Numbered from the stretch's first letter, positions 36,475 to 45,822 are shown. The stretch: DNA of 64,000 bases from DASRLE01 sp964558455 (GCA_964558455.1 CAZLEE010000001.1:5628-69627), one strand, 5' to 3'. Notes: generated by a model not told the origin, from the letters alone. Numbers and translations are program-made.

Positions 36475-36926
36475 CCGGCTGTTCCCGCAAAACAGGGACG
36501 CGGATGGCGGCAGGACTGTTCCTCCTCAGTTCGACAGTCCTGAACGCGGCCGGGGAGACGCCCGGAGCTGCCCAGGCCGCGACCTTGCCCGATGCGGGGG
36601 CGTCGGTCGTGCGGGTATGCGGGGCGTTTTGCCTGGTGGTGGCGTTGTTTTTGGCCGGAGTCTGGCTGTTCCGCAACTGGCAGAAATTTGCCATTCGCAA
36701 AAACGGCGGGGCAAAACTGGCTTTGCTGGAAGCGAAATCGCTGGGACAGCGGCAGGCCATTTACGTGGTGGGTTATCAACAACAACGCCTGTTGCTGGCG
36801 ACGTCGCCGGCGGGGGTGACCCTGATCAGCCATCTGCCGGATGCGGACGAAGAGGAACCGAAACCCGGCGGCACGAGCGTGGGTTTCACCGAGGTTTTGC
36901 AACACGTCTTGAGCAGGAAGCAATGA
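36471..36926 (+). CDS. fliO: Flagellar biosynthesis protein FliO
   Basis: A 151-residue protein with an N-terminal signal-like segment (AAGLFLLSSTVLNAAG), one membrane helix (CGAFCLVVALFLAGVWLF, ~51-68) and a short cytoplasmic domain with LALLEAKSLGQRQAIYVVGYQQQRLLLATSPAGVTLI, the FliO signature. FliO helps assemble the FliP pore. The gene starts within the fliN stop and ends within the fliP start, a compact fliNOP arrangement. Confidence 0.9.
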   Translation: MTGCSRKTGTRMAAGLFLLSSTVLNAAGETPGAAQAATLPDAGASVVRVCGAFCLVVALFLAGVWLFRNWQKFAIRKNGGAKLALLEAKSLGQRQAIYVVGYQQQRLLLATSPAGVTLISHLPDADEEEPKPGGTSVGFTEVLQHVLSRKQ

Positions 36927-37744
36927 ACCCGCCCGATTCCAATTTTTGCCCGTCCCTCCGCCGCTGCCTGCGGGGCGGGGTCTGGTTGCGCCGGGGATTG
37001 CTGCTGGGGCAGTTGCTTTTTTGCGCGGGCGCCCATGCGCAGTCCGCCACCAACGCCCTCGCCAATACCAATGCCTTCAATTTGAGCCTGAGCCTGAACA
37101 GCGGGGCGCAGGGCGGGGATGTGGACGGAGCCATCAAGATCATGATCATCATGACCTTGCTCACCCTGGCGCCGTCGATCATTCTATTGACAACCTGTTT
37201 TACGCGCATCGTGATTGTGCTCTCCTTCGTGCGCTCGGCCCTTTCCCTGCAAGGAACGCCGTCCAGCCAGATCATCATCGGGCTGTCCTTGTTCCTGACG
37301 TATTTCATCATGGAGCCGGTTTGGACAAAAGTGGACCGCGATGCGCTGGAGCCGTACCGGGCCGGGCAAATTACGAGCGCCGTGGCCTTGGACAGGGCGA
37401 CGGTACCGTTGCGGGCTTTCATGCTCAAGCAAACGCGGCCAAAGGATGTGGAACTGTTTGTGGCCCTGGCCAAGACCGGGCCGATGGCGCCTGACAAACT
37501 GCCGCTGAAGATCGTGATCCCGAGTTTCATCATCAGCGAGTTGCGCACCGCCTTTCAGATGGGTTTTCTGCTTTTCGTGCCATTTGTCCTGATTGACCTG
37601 GTGGTGGCGACCGTGCTGATGAGCATGGGGATGATGATGATGCCGCCCATGACCATTTCGATGCCCTTGAAAATCCTTTTGTTTGTTTTGGTGGACGGCT
37701 GGCATTTGGTGGTCAGCTCCATCATCCAAAGTTTCGGAACCTGA
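36923..37744 (+). CDS. fliP: Flagellar export gate protein FliP
   Basis: A 273-residue membrane protein. The start at 36923 (MNPPDSNF) overlaps the fliO stop by four bases; the same frame is open further upstream, but that part lies over fliO. A signal peptide (RRGLLLGQLLFCAGAHAQ) is followed by FliP motifs TCFTRIVIVLSFVRSALSLQGTPSSQIIIGLSLFLT and FIISELRTAFQMGFLLFVPFVLIDLVVA. FliP forms the core of the export gate with FliQ and FliR. Confidence 0.97.
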   Translation: MNPPDSNFCPSLRRCLRGGVWLRRGLLLGQLLFCAGAHAQSATNALANTNAFNLSLSLNSGAQGGDVDGAIKIMIIMTLLTLAPSIILLTTCFTRIVIVLSFVRSALSLQGTPSSQIIIGLSLFLTYFIMEPVWTKVDRDALEPYRAGQITSAVALDRATVPLRAFMLKQTRPKDVELFVALAKTGPMAPDKLPLKIVIPSFIISELRTAFQMGFLLFVPFVLIDLVVATVLMSMGMMMMPPMTISMPLKILLFVLVDGWHLVVSSIIQSFGT

Positions 37745-37748
37745 TGCC

Positions 37749-38018
37749 ATGAACCCTGAATTTGCCACGGAATTGCTCAAGAACCTGATGTTTGTCGCGG
37801 TGACCCTGGCCGCGCCGGTATTATTGACAGCGTTGGTGGTGGGACTGGCCATCAGCATTTTCCAATCCGTCACGTCGATTCAGGAGCAGACGCTGACCTT
37901 TGTGCCGAAGGCGCTGGCGATCGTGGCCTTGCTGGTGGTGATGATGCCGTGGATGTTGCGCACTCTGATTGAGTTCACGACCTCGGTCATTCAAAAAATG
38001 CCGCAAATGGTGCAGTAA
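37749..38018 (+). CDS. fliQ: Flagellar export gate protein FliQ
   Basis: An 89-residue protein with two membrane helices (VAVTLAAPVLLTALVVGLAISIFQ and LAIVALLVVMMPWML). The central SVTSIQEQTLTFVPK is the FliQ signature. It lies 4 bases after fliP and 8 bases before fliR, the standard order. Confidence 0.97.
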   Translation: MNPEFATELLKNLMFVAVTLAAPVLLTALVVGLAISIFQSVTSIQEQTLTFVPKALAIVALLVVMMPWMLRTLIEFTTSVIQKMPQMVQ

Positions 38019-38026
38019 GGGGCAAC

Positions 38027-38788
38027 ATGAGCGAGTTGATGTATGGCATGATGGTCTTCCTGAGGGTGAGTGCCTTGCTGGCGGTTTTCCCGGTTTTTTC
38101 AACGGCCAATTTTCCCGTGCAACTGCGTCTGGCGCTCGGGGTGTTGCTGGCCGTGCTGATCGTTCCCTCCCTCCCCCAAGGCATGGCGGAACCGCGGGAT
38201 GTGTGGGGATGGATGGGACTGATGACAATGGAAGTGGGGGTGGGTTTGTTGTTTGGATTTATCAGCCGGATGGTTTTTTACGCGTTGGACATGGCAGGGG
38301 CGATCATCACGTCGGAGATGGGATTGCAACTGCCTTCGAGCATGAATCCGATGAGCGGGTCGGAAGTGACGACGCCCGGGTTGATGCTGTATTACCTCGC
38401 GGCGATGCTGTGGTTGAGCCTCGACCTGCATCACTGGCTGCTGGTTGCGCTGGTGAAAACCTATCAATGGCTGCCCATCGGCGGGGCGCATTTGAACGCG
38501 ATGGGGCTGGCCGATGTGCTGGCGCGGACCAGCCAGATTTTTGTGATTGCGCTGCAAGTGGCGGCGCCGGTGATGGCGGTGTCATTCATCGTCTCGCTCG
38601 TTTTCTCGGTGCTGGGTCGGGCGGTGCCGCAGATGAACGTTTTCCAGGAAAGCTTTGCCGTGCGCATTCTGGCCGGGTTGAGCGTTTTCGGGCTGACGCT
38701 GCAATTAATGTCGCAGCACATCATCAACAATTTAAGGCGGTTGCCTGAGGACGTGCTAAACGTGGCCCAAATTTTTGGAGCGCACTAG
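38027..38788 (+). CDS. fliR: Flagellar export gate protein FliR
   Basis: A 253-residue protein with about six to seven hydrophobic segments. FLRVSALLAVFPVFSTANFPVQLRLALG and GVGLLFGFISRMVFYALDMAGAIITSEMG are FliR features, and FVIALQVAAPVMAVSFIVSLVFSVLGRAVPQMNVF completes the family pattern. It co-forms the gate with FliP and FliQ. Confidence 0.95.
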   Translation: MSELMYGMMVFLRVSALLAVFPVFSTANFPVQLRLALGVLLAVLIVPSLPQGMAEPRDVWGWMGLMTMEVGVGLLFGFISRMVFYALDMAGAIITSEMGLQLPSSMNPMSGSEVTTPGLMLYYLAAMLWLSLDLHHWLLVALVKTYQWLPIGGAHLNAMGLADVLARTSQIFVIALQVAAPVMAVSFIVSLVFSVLGRAVPQMNVFQESFAVRILAGLSVFGLTLQLMSQHIINNLRRLPEDVLNVAQIFGAH

Positions 38789-38799
38789 AACGGAATCAA

Positions 38800-39885
38800 G
38801 TGAGCGAACACAGCGGCGAAAAAACAGAGCAGGCCACACCGAAGCGGCTGGAGGAGGCCTATAACAAGGGCCAAATCGCGCGCAGCCGCGAGGTGCAGAC
38901 GGCTTTTGTATTGGTCGCTGCCTTGGTGGCCCTGGCTTTTTCGGGCGGCGAAATGTGGCGGATTTTGACTCATACCCAGGTGTCGATCCTGGGCCATCTG
39001 CACGACATTCCCCTGTCTGTCGGCACCATTCAGGCCTATGCCATCCAAAGCTCCCTCGTCTTCGGAACCTGTGTCTGGCCGATCCTGACCGCGACGGTGC
39101 TGGCGGGTTTGCTGGCCGGGGGCATCCAAACGCGTTTCCGCACCACGCCGGAGGCCCTGAGCATCAATTGGGAGCGGCTCAATCCGGTGGAAGGGTTCCA
39201 TCGCCTCTTTTCCTTCCGGTCGGCGGTGCCCACGTTGATCAACATCATCAAACTCGGGGTCATCATTATATTGACCTATAACGTGATCCGCGACGTCCTG
39301 GCGGACCCGATTTTCTACACATCAGTCGATATAGCAAGAATTGCCGGATTCATGGCGGAATCTTCCTTTCGCATCATCATCCGGGTCTCCGCCGTGCTGG
39401 TGATTTTGGCTGCGGCCGACTATGCGTATCAATTTTGGCAAAATAATCAGGACATGAAGATGACCAAGGAAGAGGTCAAGGAAGAGACCAAAAACACCGA
39501 AGGCAACCCGCAGATAAAAACGCAGCGCCGCCGCCGGGCGCTATCGGCCGCCAAACGCAAGATGCTTGCGGAAATCCCTAAGGCGGATGTGGTTGTGGTT
39601 AATCCAACCCATATCGCGGTTGCATTGCGTTATGACCGGAAGACGATGCGAGCGCCCAAAATTGTGGCCAAGGGAAGCCGTTTAAACGCCCTGCGCATCC
39701 GCGAAATTGCGCAGGAACACCAGGTGCCAATTGTGGAAAATGTGCCGTTGGCCCGGCTGATGTTTAAGTACGGCCGGGTGGGTGGCGAGATTCCTGCTGA
39801 ACTGTACGCCGCAGTCGCTGAAGTGTTGGCGTGGGTCTATCGCGTCAATGCCTATCGGTATTACCGGGAAGCGGCGAATAACTGA
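38800..39885 (+). CDS. flhB: Flagellar export switch protein FlhB
   Basis: A 361-residue protein starting with GTG at 38800, behind GGAATC. EKTEQATPKRLEEAYNKGQIARSREV is the FlhB N-terminus; four membrane helices follow. The cytoplasmic part begins with MTKEEVKEETKNTEGNP and carries the self-cleavage site NPTH (residues 268-271) in VVVVNPTHIAVALRYD. FlhB switches export from hook to filament proteins by meeting FliK. Confidence 0.97.
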   Translation: MSEHSGEKTEQATPKRLEEAYNKGQIARSREVQTAFVLVAALVALAFSGGEMWRILTHTQVSILGHLHDIPLSVGTIQAYAIQSSLVFGTCVWPILTATVLAGLLAGGIQTRFRTTPEALSINWERLNPVEGFHRLFSFRSAVPTLINIIKLGVIIILTYNVIRDVLADPIFYTSVDIARIAGFMAESSFRIIIRVSAVLVILAAADYAYQFWQNNQDMKMTKEEVKEETKNTEGNPQIKTQRRRRALSAAKRKMLAEIPKADVVVVNPTHIAVALRYDRKTMRAPKIVAKGSRLNALRIREIAQEHQVPIVENVPLARLMFKYGRVGGEIPAELYAAVAEVLAWVYRVNAYRYYREAANN

Positions 39886-39899
39886 GGCAAAGAAGTAAA

Positions 39900-42005
39900 A
39901 TGGTGCAACCGAACGCTAAGAAATCGAATATAGTGGGGTTATTCAAGAATGGCGACGTCCTGCTGGTGGGGGCGTTGTTTGTCACCATTCTGTTGATGAT
40001 CCTTCCCATTCATCCCCTTTTATTGGACGGGTTTCTGGCCATCAGCATCGCCTTGTCCCTGCTCGTTTTGCTTTCGATCCTCTATGTGAAGGAGCCGGCC
40101 GACTTCACCAGTTTCCCGACCATGCTTCTGTTCATCACCCTGTTCCGGCTTTCTTTGAACATCGCCTCGACGCGCCTGATTTTGCTGGATGGATACGCGG
40201 GCCATATCATTGAAGCCTTCGGCAATTTCGTGGTGCGGGGGAATTACGTGGTTGGGCTGGTCATCTTTTTGATCCTGGTCCTGATTAATTTCATCGTCAT
40301 CACGAAGGGCGCGGGGCGCATCGCGGAAGTGGCGGCGCGGTTCACCTTGGACGCGATGCCGGGCAAGCAAATGGCGGTTGACGCGGAATTGAACGCGGGC
40401 CTGATCAACGAGGTCGAGGCGCGGCGACGCCGGCGGAAAGTGGAGCAGGAGGCGGATTTTTACGGGGCGATGGACGGCGCGAGCAAATTCGTGCGCGGGG
40501 ACGCCATTGCGGCGATTCTGATTACTTTAATCAACGTGTTGGGCGGATTCGCCATCGGCATCATGCAAAAGGGGATGACGGTAAGCGAATCATTGCAACG
40601 ATTCACACTGCTCTCAATCGGGGACGGCCTGGTTTCGCAGATTCCGGCCCTGATCACTTCGACGGCGGCGGGTATTTTGGTGACACGGGCGGCGGCCAAG
40701 GAGGAACTGGGTTCGGAACTAACCAAGCAACTGCTGGGGTATCCGCGGGTCCTGGCCATCCTGACTGTCATGCTGGTGGTGTTTGGCATCGTGCCGGGGC
40801 TGCCGATGATTCCGTTTTTCTTCCTGGCCGGCATTACCGGGTTTCTGGCCTACAACCTGCGCGGGGCGGAAGCCTTGGTCAAAACGGCGGGCGGCGCGGA
40901 TGTTAAAGGAGACGCAAAAGGGGAGGCGGGAGGCACGGGCAAGGCGGCGGGCGCGACGGGCGAAAAACTCGAATCCCTTCTTACCTTGGACGCGCTTCAG
41001 ATCGAATTAGGATTCCGTCTGGTCAACCTGGCGGATGTGCGCAAAGGAGGGGATCTGCTGGAGCGGGTGACAGGAGTGCGAAAGACTTTTGCCCAGGAAA
41101 TGGGCGTGATCGTGCCGCCCATCCGCTTGCGGGATAATTTGCAATTGGAGCCGAATCAATATCGTTTTCTGCTCAAGGGAAATTGCGTGGCGCAGGGGGA
41201 ACTGATGCCGGATCACTGGCTGGCCATGAACGCCACCAACAGCAAGACCGTGCTGAAAGGCGTGCCAACGGTGGAGCCGGTCTTCAAGCTGCCGGCCACC
41301 TGGGTGACGGATGTGGAGCGCAAAAACGCCGAGATTAGCGGTTACACCGTGGTGGACGCCTCGTCCGTGCTCGTGACGCATTTGTCCGAAACCGTGAAAC
41401 GGAACTGCCACAACATATTGACCCGCCAGGATGTGCAGAACCTTTTGGACAATTTGAAACAGACCCATCCGACCGTGGTGACGGAATTGATCCCGGCGCA
41501 ATTGAACGTGGGCCAGGTGCAGCGGATTTTGCAGAATCTTCTGGCCGAGGGAATATCGATTCGCAATCTGGCGGGGATTTTGGAAAAGGTGAGCGATTAC
41601 GCGGCGATGACCAAAAACCCGGATGAATTGTCCGAATACGCGCGGCGGGCCTTGGGACCGCAGATCATCAAACCGTATCAAGCCGACAACGGGAGCTTGC
41701 AGGCCATCACCCTCGACCCGCGGCTGGAGCAGCAGATCGCGCAGGGCATGAGCAAGACGCCGACGGAAATCAGTCTGATGATGGAACCGAAACTGGCGCA
41801 GCATGTGGTGGAGACGCTTTCACAAAAAATTCAACAACTGCTGACTGCGGGACAGGCTCCGGTGGTCATGTGCGCCCCGCAAATCCGGCTGGCTTTCCGC
41901 CGGTTTTTTGAAACGACGTTCGCGGATTTGACCGTGTTGTCCTACGCGGAGGTGCCGTCGCGGGTGCAAATACAAAACGCCGGCATCGTGACTTCGTTGG
42001 AATAA
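39900..42005 (+). CDS. flhA: Flagellar export gate protein FlhA
   Basis: A 701-residue protein of normal FlhA length. The first ~330 residues have about eight membrane helices, with FRLSLNIASTRLILL and the FHIPEP-region MDGASKFVRGDAIAAILITLINVLGGFAIG. The C-terminal part is the nonameric cytoplasmic ring (ELGFRLVNLADVRKGGDLLERVTGVRKTFAQE; LTRQDVQNLLDNLKQTHPTVV). It receives substrates and chaperones. It follows flhB after 14 bases. Confidence 0.98.
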   Translation: MVQPNAKKSNIVGLFKNGDVLLVGALFVTILLMILPIHPLLLDGFLAISIALSLLVLLSILYVKEPADFTSFPTMLLFITLFRLSLNIASTRLILLDGYAGHIIEAFGNFVVRGNYVVGLVIFLILVLINFIVITKGAGRIAEVAARFTLDAMPGKQMAVDAELNAGLINEVEARRRRRKVEQEADFYGAMDGASKFVRGDAIAAILITLINVLGGFAIGIMQKGMTVSESLQRFTLLSIGDGLVSQIPALITSTAAGILVTRAAAKEELGSELTKQLLGYPRVLAILTVMLVVFGIVPGLPMIPFFFLAGITGFLAYNLRGAEALVKTAGGADVKGDAKGEAGGTGKAAGATGEKLESLLTLDALQIELGFRLVNLADVRKGGDLLERVTGVRKTFAQEMGVIVPPIRLRDNLQLEPNQYRFLLKGNCVAQGELMPDHWLAMNATNSKTVLKGVPTVEPVFKLPATWVTDVERKNAEISGYTVVDASSVLVTHLSETVKRNCHNILTRQDVQNLLDNLKQTHPTVVTELIPAQLNVGQVQRILQNLLAEGISIRNLAGILEKVSDYAAMTKNPDELSEYARRALGPQIIKPYQADNGSLQAITLDPRLEQQIAQGMSKTPTEISLMMEPKLAQHVVETLSQKIQQLLTAGQAPVVMCAPQIRLAFRRFFETTFADLTVLSYAEVPSRVQIQNAGIVTSLE

Positions 42006-42011
42006 ATTTTT

Positions 42012-43118
42012 ATGGAACCGACCTCATTCACCGCCGCGTCCGCGGAAGAAGCCGTGGCCCAAATCCGGGAGAAACTCGGGCCGCAGGCGGTGGTGTTGAG
42101 CGTGAGACGTCTGCCGCCGAACGGTCTGGCGCGTCTCTGGCAGAGGCCGATGATGGAAGTGATGGCGTGCAAGCCGGAGGAACCGGCCGGGGAACAAGGG
42201 GAACACGGGGAACAAGGATTATTTTCTGATGCGCTGGCCGAATTCCGGCAGCAACTGGAGGAGATCAAGCAACAAGTGGCAAGCCGCCCGGCCTCGGAAA
42301 CGGCGCTGGCGGAGGAACCCGAGGAAGACGGGAGCCAGTGGCGGGTGGGGGCGATGTTGCGCAAAAGCGGTTTGCTTTCCCTCCACGCCCAGCAGGTGGT
42401 GGACCGGTTGCAAACGCAATTCGGGGAAATCCCGCCCTCCAACCTGGGCCGGGAGATCGAATGTGCGCGGGAGGTGCTGGAAGCTTTGTGGCGCAAGGCG
42501 CCGCCGGTGGAGGCGAACTCGATTCATGTCCTGATTGGCCCGCCGGGATGCGGCAAGACGACCTATTTGAGCAAATGGTTGACACAGGCGGTTTTGGTGG
42601 ATGGACGGCTGGCGCGGGTCTGGCGGCTGGACGGGGCGACGGCCAACATGGCGGAATCGCTCAGCGTCTATAGTGAAATTTTGGGTGTGCCCGCCGAGCG
42701 GACGTGGCAGGCGGGAATGGGGCCTTTGAGCGAGGACATCGGATTCATCGACTTGCCGGGAGTGGACTGGAAGAAACCGGCGGCGGTGCGGGAACTGGCC
42801 GCTCAAGTCAGGCGATTCGGCCCGGTGCGGGTTCATCTGGTGTTGAACGGGGCCTACGATGTTTCAATTTTGCTCGCGCAAATCCGGGCGTTTTCGGAAC
42901 TGGCCATCGCCGATTTGGTGGTGACGCATCTGGATGAAGAATCTTCCTGGGGAAAGATTTGGAATCTGGTATTGGGAACAAATTGCTCCATCCGCCACTT
43001 CAGCGCCGGGCAAAATGTTCCGGGGGATTTGTGCGAAGCGTCGGCCAGGATGATTTTTGCCCGGCAATTCCCCGTAAAACAAACTGGCAACGGATTTGCT
43101 CACCAACCGACGGGGTAA
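42012..43118 (+). CDS. flhF: FlhF-like SRP-type GTPase with degenerate G motifs
   Basis: A 368-residue protein placed directly after flhA as FlhF usually is. The N-terminus (AEEAVAQIREKLGPQAVVLSVRRLPP) matches FlhF, and the NG domain has an intact P loop GPPGCGKTT near residue ~178 and SAGQNVPGDL near the C-terminus. Other SRP-GTPase motifs are changed: the DTYRxxA region reads LDGATANMAES, DTAGR reads DLPGVD, and TKLDE reads THLDE. FlhF places polar flagella. Here GTP binding or hydrolysis may be altered. No flhG follows. Confidence 0.85.
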   Translation: MEPTSFTAASAEEAVAQIREKLGPQAVVLSVRRLPPNGLARLWQRPMMEVMACKPEEPAGEQGEHGEQGLFSDALAEFRQQLEEIKQQVASRPASETALAEEPEEDGSQWRVGAMLRKSGLLSLHAQQVVDRLQTQFGEIPPSNLGREIECAREVLEALWRKAPPVEANSIHVLIGPPGCGKTTYLSKWLTQAVLVDGRLARVWRLDGATANMAESLSVYSEILGVPAERTWQAGMGPLSEDIGFIDLPGVDWKKPAAVRELAAQVRRFGPVRVHLVLNGAYDVSILLAQIRAFSELAIADLVVTHLDEESSWGKIWNLVLGTNCSIRHFSAGQNVPGDLCEASARMIFARQFPVKQTGNGFAHQPTG

Positions 43119-43124
43119 TCGAAT

Positions 43125-43370
43125 ATGAAATCATTATTGTTAATGGGCGGGCTGCTTGGTTTCACCATAGGGTGGCTTTTTAGCTGGGCGGAGAACGGCT
43201 CGGAATCGGTCTGCCTGTGGCATGCCTGTCTGGCGGCTTATCTTACGGCGATGCTGATGAAGTGGTGGGGCGCCGCCTGGCGCAAGGGCCTGGTGGAGGC
43301 CATGCGCGAACGTCAAGTCACCCACCGTCCGGTCAATATTTCCACTCTCCCCAAGGCGAATAAATCATGA
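43125..43370 (+). CDS. Small two-helix membrane protein between flhF and fliA
   Basis: An 81-residue protein with two hydrophobic segments (LLLMGGLLGFTIGWLFSW and WHACLAAYLTAMLMKWWG) and a basic cytoplasmic-like tail (AAWRKGLVEAMRERQVTHRPVN). No known family was recognised. It sits where flhG usually stands, 6 bases after flhF, and its stop overlaps the fliA start (ATGA), so it is a translated part of the operon. A role in motor placement or assembly is possible but unproven. Confidence 0.7.
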   Translation: MKSLLLMGGLLGFTIGWLFSWAENGSESVCLWHACLAAYLTAMLMKWWGAAWRKGLVEAMRERQVTHRPVNISTLPKANKS

Positions 43371-44191
43371 GCGCAACCCACCCCGAAATGGCGACGGCAA
43401 TCACGGACGAGCTTCCTGGAAATCAACGGGAGCTTTGGCTTCGTTACGCCAAGGCTGGAGCCGGCAGTGATTCCGAAAACAACCTGATCCAGCAATATCT
43501 CCCCCTCGTGAAAACGGTGGTGGGACGGCTGGCCATGACCTTGCCCGCGCATGTCAACAACGACGATTTGTATAGCGCAGGATTGGTCGGCCTGCTCAAC
43601 GCCGTGCGGCGGTTCGACCAGAAATGCGGGTGCTCGTTTGAGCATTACGCGCGCACACGCATCCGCGGGGCGATTCTGGACGAATTGCGGCGCATGGATT
43701 GGGTGCCGCGGTCAGTGCATGAAAAAGCCAAAAAAGTGGCGGTCGCCATGCAGGATTTGTCGCAGCAGCATGGATGCGTTCCTTCGGACGCCCAGATGGC
43801 CAGGGAGTTGAACATGTCCCTGGAAGATTACGAGGAATTGCTGGAGGAAATCCGGCCGGCCGCGTATGTGTGCCTCGATTCTTTGCAGGAAGAGAGCGGA
43901 GAATCCGGCGGGGCGAATTACGATATGATCGCCGACGAAGGACAGATCAACCCGCTCGATGGCGTGGCGACGCGGGAAATGGCGCAGATGATTGAAGAAC
44001 GGCTGCTGCAATTGCCGGAGATGCAACGAAAAGTGCTGGCGCTTTACTACGTGGAAGATTTGCGACTGCGGGAAATTGCCGAGGTGTTTGGCGTGACGGA
44101 ATCCCGCATCTGCCAGATTCACGCCAAGGCCATCCTGGCGCTGAAAGCGCTGCTTAAGGAGCAGGAACCCGAGGCGTTTAGCCATCCTTGA
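43367..44191 (+). CDS. fliA: Flagellar sigma factor FliA (sigma-28)
   Basis: A 274-residue protein. Region 2 has YLPLVKTVVGRLAMTLPAHVNNDDLYSAGLVGLLNAVRRFDQ and FEHYARTRIRGAILDELRRMDWVPRS, which is diagnostic of FliA/WhiG sigma factors. Region 4 ends LREIAEVFGVTESRICQIHAKAILALKALL. It should drive late flagellar genes such as flagellin, which are not in the window. No flgM anti-sigma gene was seen. Confidence 0.96.
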   Translation: MSATHPEMATAITDELPGNQRELWLRYAKAGAGSDSENNLIQQYLPLVKTVVGRLAMTLPAHVNNDDLYSAGLVGLLNAVRRFDQKCGCSFEHYARTRIRGAILDELRRMDWVPRSVHEKAKKVAVAMQDLSQQHGCVPSDAQMARELNMSLEDYEELLEEIRPAAYVCLDSLQEESGESGGANYDMIADEGQINPLDGVATREMAQMIEERLLQLPEMQRKVLALYYVEDLRLREIAEVFGVTESRICQIHAKAILALKALLKEQEPEAFSHP

Positions 44192-44197
44192 TTTGCC

Positions 44198-45070
44198 ATG
44201 ATTGTTCTTCTTGGCGTATTCATAGTCCTTGGCTCGGTTTGCGGCGGGTTCATCATGGCCGGCGGCCACCCGGCGGCGTTGATGCATTTGTCCGAACTGG
44301 TCATCATTGCCGGCGCGGCGCTGGGCGCCCTGGTGGTGATGTCCCCCTCCAAGGTTTTGGTTGACTTGTCCAGACAGGTGGCCGGCACGCTCAAAGGATG
44401 TCCCTACAGCAAGAAGTCCTACGAAGATTTGTTCAAGGCGCTCTACGAGTTGTTCATGATGGGACGGCGGAGCGGAATGGTGGCGCTGGAAGATCATGTC
44501 ATGAGTCCCGAATCCAGCACGATTTTCAGCAAATACCCGTCGTTCCAAAAAAATCGTCGCGCCATTGAATTTCTTTGCAACGGGTTGCGCCCGATCATTG
44601 ACGGCAAAATCAAGCCGGACCAGCTCAAACTGCTGTTGGAAATCGAGGTGGAAGCGATGGACAACGAACTCGAAAGGCCGGTGGGGGTGTTGACCAAGGC
44701 GGCGGATGCCATGCCTGGTTTCGGAATTGTGGCGGCGGTGCTCGGCATCGTTATCACGATGGCTTCCATTGCGGGTCCCATTGAACAAATCGGCACGAAG
44801 GTGGCCGCCGCGCTGGTGGGAACGTTTCTTGGTATTTTTCTGTCCTACGGATTCATGAACCCCCTGGCCGTGAACATGGAATTCGTCAACATGGCGGAAA
44901 TGGCTTACATCCGCTGCATCGCGGCCTCGGTGGTGGGCTTTGCCAACGGCATGTCGCCCATCATGGCGGTGGAAGTGGCGCGGCGGGGCTTGAGCAGTGA
45001 AGTCAAACCGACCGCCGACGCCTTGGAAACGATGCTGAAAGCATCAGTGCAGCCGGCGCCGGCCAAATAA
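44198..45070 (+). CDS. motA: Flagellar stator protein MotA
   Basis: A 290-residue protein with four membrane helices. GGFIMAGGHPAALMHLSELVIIAGAALGALVVMSP, the cytoplasmic loop with VEAMDNELERPVGVLTKAADAMPGFGIVAAVLGIVITM and the end VAALVGTFLGIFLSYGFMNPLA are MotA features. It forms the ion channel with MotB. The ion (H+ or Na+) cannot be read safely. motB follows after 5 bases. Confidence 0.97.
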   Translation: MIVLLGVFIVLGSVCGGFIMAGGHPAALMHLSELVIIAGAALGALVVMSPSKVLVDLSRQVAGTLKGCPYSKKSYEDLFKALYELFMMGRRSGMVALEDHVMSPESSTIFSKYPSFQKNRRAIEFLCNGLRPIIDGKIKPDQLKLLLEIEVEAMDNELERPVGVLTKAADAMPGFGIVAAVLGIVITMASIAGPIEQIGTKVAAALVGTFLGIFLSYGFMNPLAVNMEFVNMAEMAYIRCIAASVVGFANGMSPIMAVEVARRGLSSEVKPTADALETMLKASVQPAPAK

Positions 45071-45075
45071 AACAA

Positions 45076-45804
45076 ATGAGCAAGAAAGGCGGTCATCATG
45101 GCGGAGCGTGGAAGGTCGCATACGCGGACTTTGTCACGGCGATGATGGCGTTGTTCATGGTGCTTTGGCTGACATCGCAGGATCAGCGGATCAAGGAAGC
45201 GGTGGAACGGGCGTTTAGAAATCCGTTCATGTCCGTGACCAAGGAATCGACGGGCGTGATCCCGGTCAAGGATACGCAGGCGCTCAAATCCCAATCGGGA
45301 AATTTTGATTCCTCCTCGGCGGTCGAACTGGCCATGTTGCGGCGGTTGAACCAGGATTTGTTAAAGTCCCTGCAAAGCCAGGAGGATAAGGACGACAGTC
45401 CGGTGCAGTTGGAAATGACGCCGGATGGGATTTCGATCAACGTTTTTGACCGGGCGCGCAAGCCCATCTTTGAGCCGCAATCCACCAAATTCACCGCCTA
45501 CGGGGACTGGGTCTTCTCGACCCTCGCGTGGGAGATTGCGCGTTACAGCAATCTGGCGGTTGAACTGGAGGGGCACACCGAAAGCGGCTGCCCGGCAATC
45601 CGCCGGGATTACGGGGAATGGGAGATTTCGACCGACCTGGCCAACGCGGTGAGGCGGAAGCTTTTGGAGCACGGGGTGGCGAGTTTGCAGGTGAAAAAAG
45701 TGGCCGGCTACGGTTCGACCAGACCCATGCCCAACGCGGACATGGCGGCGGAGATCAACCGCCGCGTCACTGTTTTGCTCAATGTCCGGTCGGCGAATTT
45801 ATAA
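45076..45804 (+). CDS. motB: Flagellar stator protein MotB
   Basis: A 242-residue protein. The N-terminus HHGGAWKVAYADFVTAMMALFMVLWLTS contains the single membrane helix with the ion-binding Asp (YADFVTAMMALF). The plug/linker follows and then an OmpA-like peptidoglycan-binding domain (AVELEGHTESG.., STDLANAVRRKLLEHGV, VAGYGSTRPMPNADMAAEINRRV). It anchors the stator to the wall. Confidence 0.97.
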   Translation: MSKKGGHHGGAWKVAYADFVTAMMALFMVLWLTSQDQRIKEAVERAFRNPFMSVTKESTGVIPVKDTQALKSQSGNFDSSSAVELAMLRRLNQDLLKSLQSQEDKDDSPVQLEMTPDGISINVFDRARKPIFEPQSTKFTAYGDWVFSTLAWEIARYSNLAVELEGHTESGCPAIRRDYGEWEISTDLANAVRRKLLEHGVASLQVKKVAGYGSTRPMPNADMAAEINRRVTVLLNVRSANL

Positions 45805-45822
45805 CTGTCACACAATCACGTC

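Noticed and set aside
36458..36922. N-terminal extension of the FliP frame up to 36458
   Set aside because: The extension overlaps fliO in another frame and lacks a signal peptide; the start at 36923 gives a normal FliP with an ATGA overlap.
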